NCBI GenBank assembly: GCA_025435555.1
Contig: JAIWWG010000046.1
Span: 210,826-274,825 of the forward strand
Source of the DNA: Chytriomyces cf. hyalinus JEL632
Taxonomy: Eukaryota; Chytridiomycota; Chytridiomycetes; Chytridiales; Chytriomycetaceae
Length of the DNA stretch: 64,000 nt
Reading direction: 5' to 3'
Position numbers and translations under genes: made by a program. This document shows positions 55,325 through 64,000 of this stretch, piece by piece; the first letter of the stretch is position 1, and each line of letters starts with the position of its first letter. The notes below the pieces were generated by a model. That model worked only from the letters and a program-made list of their open reading frames with translations. It was not told the DNA's origin and did no database searches.

Positions 55325-58300
55325 ATGCCCGAAAGCGACACCCTCAGCACGATTTCAGCGCGCCAAGACACACATGCAAACTTGAGCACCAGCAAAGTCT
55401 GCGAGTGCTCCAAATGCACATGCTCATCCTGCACCTGCAACAGGTACCCAACCCGCTCTAGATCAAACTCAGTCCTACGACAACGAGACCACTCAGTTCT
55501 TCACTTGCGAGTGGTGCTGGCATCAACGTTGTCGGCGCTTGTGCTGGACCCCTCAACAACTACAACATCAACAACATCAACTGCAGTAGCCTCAGGCGTA
55601 ATGCCATTGACGCCAATGCCCGCGTGCGTAGCCAATCCACACTTGCGCATGTCGTGTCCCTCGCGCGTCCGCTGTGTCTTTGTCCATGTCAAGTACGCTC
55701 TTCTTCGTGATGCATCAATCCGCTCTGTCGTGTTTGTCGACGACCATTTCGACCGCACGCACTCGAAAGACTTGAAGAACCAGGACTCGATCGACGTTCG
55801 TACCCTTTTTATTAACTGCACTGCCTCAAAATACCAAACATTCGAAAACTTTGATTCTTGCAAAACAGATTCACGCTGTGCTTGCAGCCGATGCCGACCC
55901 TTTCCAGGCGCTCGAAATCTGTCAAAGCATTTTGATGCCCTTCGGATATTCTGTCTCGCTGTTAGACCCTATACAACATCCCTCCCCACCTGCGACCCCA
56001 TCGCAGCTTCACCGAAAACATTCACATGCGACTATCATCGAAATGCCACCAAACAACGCCACTGTAACTGTTGGAATCATTGGAATGACGTGTAAATCCT
56101 GCCCGAAAGCCATTGCAAAAGGTCTTCTGTCCGTCCCTGGAATTATTCCTGATTCAATCAATGTATCTCTTGCGGCGCGCGATCTGCGTTTACTTGAATC
56201 GGTGGCGTTGTCACGTAAACTCCCGGCTGTATCGCTGCCGTCAACAAGTTCTAGCTCTCCCGTTCAGCCGAAACAAAAATTGGGAGAAGCGACTTTTGTT
56301 CTGGATCTCATTTCTTTCTCCAAAAGTCTCCAAGCGACTTCCAATATTGACTCTTTTGTGAAAGAGCGAATTGAAAGTTTCGGGTTTGAAGTTACCATCG
56401 CCTTTATTGATGAATCACGCGCCGGTCCCACTTTGGAGGAAACCAAGGCTTCTGAGCTGCCGTCTTCTTTGGACCAATCTGCCTCTTTGCTTCTACCTCA
56501 ATCAGAATTGGTGAAGGCTGACATAGTCTTGTCAGGTCTCACTTGTTCAACTTGCATTCAGTCCGCTGAATCCGCGCTGAGTCTTTTGCCTGGCATTTCC
56601 TCCGTCGAAGTCTTTCTTCTCCCATACCAGCGGGCCATCATTCTGTATAACCCTCGCGTAATATCCATTGTAAAGATTGTGAAGGCAATCCAGGATGTTG
56701 GCTTTGATGTTCTGAAGCACGTTTTGGTGCCTGTGTCGTCTGGGTAAGAATAACCTTGACATTTCTTCTTTCATACCATTTGTTGCCTGTCTAACGTTCT
56801 GGTACGATAGATTTGAAGCAATCCACTCAAGGCCATCCCAACCGAATGCTGGAAATGGTTTAGAATCTTTCAACCCCAACAGCTTGGCACACGTCAAGTC
56901 CCCATTCATCGAACGCGCACATGTGGCGGCAACGCAAGCTCGATTGAGCTTAAATCTCTCAGTACCAGAACAGATTCAAGAATCAATCACAACGACAAAA
57001 CTGGAAGTTGGAGGAATGACATGTGCAAGCTGTGTTGCAAGTGTCGAGCGAGTTGTGGCAGAATTGCAAGGTGTTGAAAGCGTGTCTGTGAGTTTATTGA
57101 CAAATATGGTGAGTTTTTCAATTGATACTTGAGTGAGTTTCTCAAATACGTTTGAACAGGCTGTTATCAAACATGCACCTTCTGCAATTGGAGTTCGCTC
57201 ACTCATCACTGCAATTACCGATGCTGGATTTTCCGCATCTCCATCTCTTCCTTCTGACAACCAAAACGTGGCGCAAGAGCGGTCTTTGAAAGAACTTGCA
57301 GACTATCGAAAGTCGGCAACAATTGCTTTCGCATTTGCTTTGCCTGCAGTTATTATCAGTATGATCATTGAGATGGCGCTGCCAGAAGATAATCCAGCTC
57401 GGCAGGCAGTGGATTACGAAATTGCGCCTGGTTTGACTGTACGAGCGCTTGTGATGGTCTTTTGGCGACGCCTGTGCAATTCTGGATTGGTGGACGATTT
57501 TATAGGGGTGCTTGGAAGAGTTTGCGGTACGCTAAAAGCGCGAATGTGAGTTTCTTTCTTTCTTTCTTTCTTCTCTTTTTTTTTTTACTCGAGGAAGCAT
57601 TGTTTGAAAGTTAACGTTCCAAACCGCCATCAGATGGATGTTCTTGTGGCTCTTGGAACCTCGGCAGCGTATTTTTACTCGCTTTATACGGTTATCGCTT
57701 CCGCAGTGTCTGGAAAAATGGCGGGACATGAATATTTTGAGACCTCTGTTCTCCTCATTTTCTTCATTCTTCTTGGAAAGTACCTTGAGTCGTACGCCAA
57801 GGGAAAAACTGGAGAAGCTGTGACAAAACTAATTGGGTTGACTCCAGACACAGTAACAGTTGTGCATTTGGACCATACTGCCGGGACAGTGAATGGATCA
57901 GAAGATTTCAAAGTCTTGAGGGAAGAAGTCGTCAGCATCGCTTTAGTCGAAGGTAATGCCACATTTTTCAAGCAAATCACTAAGTGGCTAATATTGAATA
58001 CATTCTTCAGTTGGAGACATTATCCGTGTCCCTGTTGGTTCCCGCTTCCCGTGCGACGCCATCCTTATGAGCGGTACAACCCACGCCGACGAAAGCATGC
58101 TCACCGGTGAACCCATCCCCTCCCTCAAGATCAAAGGCGACCACCTTACGGGTGGAACTTTGAATGCAACTGCCTCTGTCCTCATCAAAGCCGTGCACAT
58201 TGGCGCCGACACTGTTCTCAGCCGAATTGTTGCATGCGTGCAAGATGCGCAAATGAGCAAGGCACCAATTCAAGCTGTTGCTGACCGTTTAAGTCGTGTG

Positions 58301-59795
58301 TTTGTGCCGGTGGTGGTTGCCATTTCGTGCCTCACGTTTGCCGTTTGGTTTGTTGTGGGTACTGTGTATGGGACTGCAATCGTACCTGAAGGGAGCAGTG
58401 CGTTTGGGTTTGCATTGACTTTTGCGATTGCGGTTTTGGTGATTGCATGTCCTTGTGCTTTGGGGTTGGCAACGCCGACTGCCGTTATGGTTGGGACTGG
58501 AGGTGGGTTTTTTTTTTTTTTTTTTTTTTTTCACATCCCAACTGGAGCGTTTATTTATTCTTTCTCTTAGTCGCTGCACAGCACGGAATTTTGGTCAAAG
58601 GTGGTGGAGCTGCACTTCAAATGGCCAGCAAAATCAAAACCATAATTTTCGACAAGACGGGAACCCTCACATTGGGCAAACCTACTGTCACAGATGCGTT
58701 AATGCATGTCCCAAAGAAAGATCAAGTTTCGAATCATTCTCGACCATTGCTGAACTCGCACGATGAAATATACTCGCTCATTGCATACGCGGAATCCTCC
58801 AGCACACATCCCCTCGCAGTCGCTGCAAGCGCCTATGCAACTGCACGCACAGGCTCCCTCCCCCGCGGCACCATTGGAATCAACTGGACTGCTGGAGAAG
58901 TGCGCGAAGTAGCTGGCATGGGTCTTTCGATTGACATTGTCTACAATGGCACTGATATTACCCTCCAAAACCGCACATTCCTTGCCGTCATTGGAAGCAG
59001 ACGATGGGTTGAAGCTACCAACTACTGCACATTCCCAACACAAGAATACGACGCTTGCATTCATGCATGGGAAAGTGATGGCAAGACAAGTGTCTACGTG
59101 GGTTTGTTTGAAACTGATGCTGCGGTTCGAAATATCCTCGCCGTTCTTGCCATTTCGGACCCTCCGCGTACTACAAGTTTTGCTACTGTTGCAGCTCTGC
59201 GAGGAATGGGAATCCGTGTGCTTATGATGACGGGGGATCAACGCACCACTGCCGAAGCAGTTGCAAAGCTTGTTGGCATTGAGTCACAGGACGTGATTGC
59301 CGGATGTTTGCCGGCAGATAAAGGAAACCACGTAAAAGTTGTGAAGCAGGAGTTGGGTTCTGGGATGGTGGCTTTTGCTGGAGATGGGATTAATGATTCG
59401 ATTGCACTTGCGAACGCCGATGTTGGGTAAAAAGGAATTTCCTCCCTTTTTTTTTTTTTTTTTTGATGGTAAACATGACTTTTGTGTGTTCCAGAATTGC
59501 TCTTGGCGGTGGCTCTGATATTGCGATAGAATCGGCATCAGCAGTTCTGCTACGCTCTGAACTTTCTGATATTGTGACGCTTGTGAAGTTGAGTCGGACA
59601 GTTTTGTTTCGGATTTACTTCAACATGGGCGGTGCGTTCTTGTACAATGTCATTGGTATCCCAGTTGCTGCGGGCGTGTTTTATGTTGCTGGCAATGGTT
59701 TTACGCTTGCGCCGTGGATTGCTGGTCTTGCAATGGCGTTGAGTTCAGTCACAGTTGTTGTGAGCAGTCTGGCTCTGAAGCTGTTTCGTGCTTGA
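55325..59795 (+). CDS. copper-transporting P1B-type ATPase (CCC2/ATP7-like)
   Basis: Pumps Cu(I) into the secretory pathway, loading cuproenzymes. ATG 55325 begins a cysteine-rich tail ([13 protein letters not shown]). A degenerate metal domain follows, with MSCPSRV instead of MTCxxC, then metal-binding domains GMTCKSC, GLTCSTC and GMTCASC. The membrane core has [43 protein letters not shown] actuator loop, the ion-binding CPC ([16 protein letters not shown]), IIFDKTGTL with the phosphorylated Asp, SSTHPLAV (HP motif), and [16 protein letters not shown] joined over an intron with [14 protein letters not shown]. It ends SLALKLFRA at 59795. At 57460-57463 a T-run is one base short of the frame that continues VQFWIGG. 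Exon junctions otherwise fit. Introns include a 24-T run at 58508. Confidence 0.85.
58508..58531. repeat. poly-T run (24 T) in intron
   Basis: An uninterrupted T24 forms the first half of an intron of the copper ATPase gene; its true length is uncertain because such runs are poorly sequenced. Confidence 0.9.
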
Positions 59796-60754
59796 CAGAA
59801 AAGGGGATTTCCTGCGGGTGACGATGACCAGGAACGAAATCAACATTGTATTCTTCATGGAATCAACAAGCTCCCAAATAAACATCAAATATTTGACAGC
59901 GCACTGTCCTCAAAACATTTTGGCGCATTCATAATTCAAGGATCTGGTCACAAAGCAATTGTTTTACATCATTCAGCATTTTCCTTCCAGCAGCAGCTGG
60001 TTCTGTGGGATCTGAGTCAACGACCACCACACGTTAACAAGACCAAGGGCCCCAATATATGGTAACCTCTGAGTGTGTTTATAGTTGCACTGCGCCGCGA
60101 TTGCAAACTCACGCGCCAGTCAATGCACCCTCTGGATCAAACCGAAGAACGAAAAATTTGACAATGAAAAATTTCTTGATGAGAAATCTTTAAATCACAA
60201 ACTGAGTATTCGGACAAAGTAGCGGCTGCCCCTCAATGGGTTAATATTTAATATGGTTAATAAGTTTTATCAGGGTCGGTCTCACGCTTCGACTCGTTTA
60301 AACAGAACCAACTATGTTTAAACGGCTTTTGTGTGCGGACAGATGCGCAGATTCCTAAAATTCCCGGGATTCAGACACGGTGTTGGGTGAAAAAGAGGGT
60401 CAGCCATTTGTGTTTTTCCATTTGGAATTCATTCGAAACGCGTGGATTGGGGGATGCCATCTCGCACTTGGATACGTGCTTTGCTCAAATTTGACAAAGA
60501 ATCACTGCTCTTTGGGGACTATTCGAAATTCGCGGTCACCAGTAATGAGATAAATGATAATCAGCTGCCATTTGAAGGAGAGGTGGTGGCTCGCACTTTT
60601 TCGAAACCTTGATCCCAGATGTCGGTCGACAAGAGCGATCAAAAAATATGCAAGTTCTCATTTATTCCCAAAAGAGAATCCGAGAGGACGGCCTATACTT
60701 TCTTGTTTATTTTTATTTTACGAGACAGTCTCGCAGCAGTCGACGCAAAGTGAC
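59796..60754. other. intergenic, no supported gene
   Basis: AATAAACATC at 59876 ends the ATPase transcript. Roughly 960 bases without recognisable coding sequence. The plus frames from 60554 onward are antisense to the aminotransferase remnant. Confidence 0.5.
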
Positions 60755-62379
60755 TCATTCCAACAAGCCCTCTGGCGGCCACATCCATCCGTACGCTTCC
60801 CAGCCGGGAGGAATGCCCTTTTGCAACTCAATCACGGCGGTGAACAGCTTCTTAAACTTGACTGGCTCCTTGTCAAACTTGACCACCTCCATTTCCAACT
60901 TGGCATCCGCTTCTTCTTCTTCGTCCAAGTCCCAATCATAGTACGCTCCCGAGGATGTGTTTGAACTATTATTTACGCGCTTTCCGGTTAGTCTTGACTT
61001 CGCGGTGGATTTCTCCGATGACAGTCATGACAACGGCAGTTCCCGTTGCGACCACTTCTTCAAATTCTTTCACTTCGGGCCCAAGGCACATCGCGTCTTT
61101 CGACATGCCATGCCAGGTGTCTGCTTGCTAACTCTGTTTTGTTGTCAACTTGATGAACTAACTTTCCAAATTCTATAACAACAACTCACCAGCACAAGGT
61201 TGGTTCGTGACTCCCTTCAGAACAGATTCACTTCTTGGAGTAACGTAGATGGTCTTACCGTCCGCGGCGAGTTTTGAACCTGCAAAGTTGGATGTGGCAA
61301 ATTCTTCAACCTTTGAATGCGTTTGTGGGCCCAGAAACAAGTTCACGGCGAATCCTTTTTGCATTTGCGGCGGCGGCGGTTGCAGCAAATACTGGAGCTG
61401 TGGCGGGGTTCATGTTGTTTGTTTGTAATTGGATCAGTATTTTTGGGACGGTTTCGAGAGAACAGGTGAGTCCGGATCTTTTACCACAGTTTCCGCTGAA
61501 ATTAACGTTTCCAGTTCCATGTGGAGCGGCTCGATCTTACGAGTCTGCAATGAGTGCTTTGATAGGGCTTCCGAGTGAACCTGTTTGATGAGGGGAGACA
61601 TGTAGATAAGGTCAAAAATGTTGGACTCCCCAACCACGGTGGCGCGATCGCGTTATCAGGATTGCCATCAGATTGTTTCAGAGTTGCTAACTAATTATTT
61701 GGGATGGAAAGCAGGGGTTCGTGAGGAATTACCATTTATTGTTTCAGCTTGGTTTGTCAGCATTTGAGGTCCATGTTACACCAGAATAAAAACACTACTC
61801 TCTCACACAAAACTCAACAAAAAATGCTTTCCAAAAAAGACGCAATCAACGTACCTGCATAATATGGCCCAACAGCATTTACAAGAACAATAAACTAAAA
61901 CTCTGGCTACGGACGACAGCCCTAGCTGTGGGCCTGACCCAACAACAAACAGACCCTGCAGAGTCCGTTGGAGGCACGTGGTCCAAGTTGTCACTGATGA
62001 CTCTTTGAAGTGCTTCTAGGAACAGTTCTGCGGGCGGGCATTCCATGGATGCTGCTTTACAACTTTTGGAGGAGAGCGTTGCCCGTTCAGGTCTGGGCGA
62101 AAGATTCGGATTTTGCCTTCTTTCATGCGGAAAGCTTTCATTCCCTTTGAAAGCAGGCCTGGTCGTAGTGGAGACTTGTTGCTGGGGACATGAATGTGTT
62201 TAGGGCGCGTATATTTGTGTGGGGACATGGCTGCTCATACAAGCAACGTCCACGATGATTGTGTGGTTGCTCAGCAGCTTTCCGCTGTCCCAGCCAGTCA
62301 CCTTGGCCCACATGCATTTGAAGTGGCTGCACGGATGGCGGTACTTGAAGCCGAGTGGCTGGGACCAGTCAATGGCTGA
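60755..62379 (-). pseudogene. branched-chain amino-acid aminotransferase, heavily degraded copy
   Basis: PLP enzyme (fold type IV) that interconverts Leu/Ile/Val and their keto acids. Pieces appear in the right order on the minus strand but in changing frames: IDWSQPLGFKYR and FKCMWAKVTGWDSGKLL (62370-62290), ATSLHYDQACFQ then GMKAF-RMKEGKIRIFRPDLN (62190-62090), VISDNLDHVPPTDSAGS and VGSGPQLGLSS (61985-61900), GSPIKALIADS-stop-DRAAPHGTGNVNFSGNC (61575-61490), IYVTPRSESVLKGVTNQ (61255-61200), CLGPEVKEFEEVVATGTAVV (61085-61030) and KLFTAVIELQKGIPPGWEAYGWMWPPEGLLE ending at TGA 60755. At least one in-frame stop (TAA in place of the family Tyr) and four or more frame changes interrupt it. I therefore call it a pseudogene. 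The PLP lysine region was not located. Confidence 0.75.
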
Positions 62380-64000
62380 GGTTGGTGTGACATAATTTTT
62401 TGTTGGATTTGTTTATTGTTTATTTTTAACTTGACCAATCGTCAGTTTCTGCAGGAGGTCCATTGATGGGTCCAACAACTTGACGATGGTTCTTGGGAAG
62501 ATCGCGCAAAATATGCTGCCATCTGTTGGTACTCAATGAAGACGGTGCAGACGCAGTGTCCTGCTCAGGAATTCTGCTTAGTCTGATAATGTCACACATC
62601 TGACGTTTTTGTTGTGACAAAACTGACAATTCCGAAAACAAACCTCAACCTAAAACAAACTCGCAACTTCGATGAGGCTTCTTCACATCCCTGCCCTTCT
62701 GCTTCCATTTCAGCCATTCAGAAGTGCGGCTTCCTTCCCTTTAAACTACATATCGAACAGGATGACTTGCTCTGACTCCAGCAGCTGCCCTTGTGTGAGC
62801 ACAACGCATGACTACATGTTTCCCATCACGCAATATGCCAACTTAAATACTTAAACTTACGTCTGGTGAAAATATAATAAAGAAAATCGGTGACACCAAA
62901 TCAACAAAAACAATCTCATGAACCACCCAAATGCCTTATGATAATGTCATGAGTGGTGGCTCTTAGCCAGGGACTTCAACACTCCCCTATGTCGGTACAA
63001 ATGGTGGTGGCACGCTGTACGAGGGTTTGTGACTTGAGGACAAGGTGCTACAACAATGATTTTGGTCTAAGAAGATGTTTATTTGCCTTGTGGAAGCTCT
63101 ACCATTTATACCCTTTGGAATAGAACGTGAAAGAATCACTCATGGGTGGAAAATCGTGGGTATCTCCATGGTTTTCTATTTTTTCACGGTAGAAATTATA
63201 AAGAACCGAGATGGAAATCCCCCGAACGTCCCCAAAGACTGTTGGGCCTTTACCAATCCAAAAAGTTACGATTTGAATAAGAAACTATCCAACCAACGTC
63301 CAAAGTGCATATGACTGTATCCTTGGACCTCTGACGGGGACTCTCCCACCTGGGTAGGGAGCCATGGGTCCAAGTGACAGTGTACAGGTAAGCAGCGCTG
63401 CCTGCTGTCCATGTACGTTTCAGAGTGTCAGTTTGACTGTGGTGTACTAACTTTGAACTTTGCTTATGCAAGATCTGGGTCCTCAAGTGCCGCCTGTCCA
63501 GGCTCAAACCTTCGTTTCAACTACACAAGCTATGTACTGGTGTGTTTCTGCCAAATGCTTGCTGTTGCAGGTAGTTTGGCTTAGTACTGTTGGTATTCTC
63601 TAGAGTGATAGAGTCTGACACCTTATGACGACTTGGTGAGGGTGTCATGTGATGGTGTGTTATCGTGGTGGATCGTTTAAGGTCCCAACTTTGTGTAAAT
63701 AAAGATTTATTGGGGTCTTGGCAGTATGCCTCACAACTTCTCATCCAGTGACCATAAATAGCCGTGGATGGCACATGGGTGCTCGTAGGACTTGGCAGAT
63801 GTGCCAGAGACCTGTGTGTGTGATCAACGGTGTGTTACCGTCCCCGTGGCTTGTCTATATTTACACAAAGTCGTGTGTATTTCACATCTTTGTTACGTAT
63901 GGCGTCTGCAGGTGCTCAAACACCTGTTTCCCACATCTTCATGCATTCCAGAGATTTTGAGCTCTCCTTTATGTTGAGTACATGAGGAGACCGCTGGTCC
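62380..64000. other. unassigned 3' end of window
   Basis: 1.6 kb with no recognised gene. Frames of 60-85 codons exist on both strands (for example minus 63774-63517 and 63507-63250, plus 63075-63314), but none shows conservation. On the minus strand a TGTTGAAGTCCC run begins at 62980, which resembles the 5' end of a copia-type long terminal repeat; no partner repeat is seen in the window. Confidence 0.4.

Noticed and set aside
55501-55863. 120-codon minus-strand frame
   Set aside because: Antisense to the N-terminal coding region of the copper ATPase; no conserved motif.

Overview
The window is nuclear DNA of an early-diverging fungus, most likely a chytrid (inference). Genes are dense, lie on both strands and are split by short introns of mostly 50-90 bases with GT(G/A)AG...CAG borders. 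Fungal markers include a white-collar-2-like PAS/GATA factor, GPI-type secreted proteins, Pho80-type cyclins and an OPT transporter. A DET1 homologue, TmcB-like membrane protein and plant-style leucine-rich repeats point outside Dikarya. There is no rRNA, convincing tRNA, CRISPR array or intact transposon.

Layout. 0-10 kb: a DET1 homologue, a decayed leucine-rich-repeat gene, three tandem glutaredoxins, an unidentified gene diverging from NatC catalytic subunit NAA30, and an SLC44 choline-transporter-like protein with an outsized loop. 10-25 kb: two members of a GPI-anchored cysteine-rich secreted family, with an ABC1/UbiB (ADCK1-like) kinase between them, then coatomer zeta, the WC-2-like regulator, a rhodanese protein and a third member of the secreted family. 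24-36 kb: DCAF13/SOF1 (ribosome biogenesis), a four-span membrane protein, a hormone-sensitive-lipase-type hydrolase, two tandem Pho80-type cyclins and a Ure2-type glutathione transferase. 36-44 kb: a small membrane protein, two head-to-head REI1/ZNF622 paralogues (60S maturation), a KPWE-motif protein resembling peroxin PEX39, a cysteine-repeat surface protein, a hypothetical gene and a second decayed leucine-rich-repeat gene. 45-60 kb: a large TmcB-like polytopic protein, a LIM-domain gene, an OPT transporter and a copper P-type ATPase. 60-64 kb: a heavily degraded branched-chain aminotransferase copy and unexplained sequence.

Themes. Redox and metal handling recurs (glutaredoxins, glutathione transferase, rhodanese, copper ATPase), as does ribosome biogenesis (DCAF13 and two REI1 paralogues). 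No operon-like system is evident. Local duplication is striking: glutaredoxins x3, secreted family x3, cyclins x2, REI1 x2, leucine-rich-repeat genes x2.

Caution: between 51 and 62 kb several conserved genes are broken by one- or two-base indels, many in homopolymers. Some may be consensus errors rather than biology. Exon limits were read by eye from splice motifs and family conservation, and some listed starts are uncertain.
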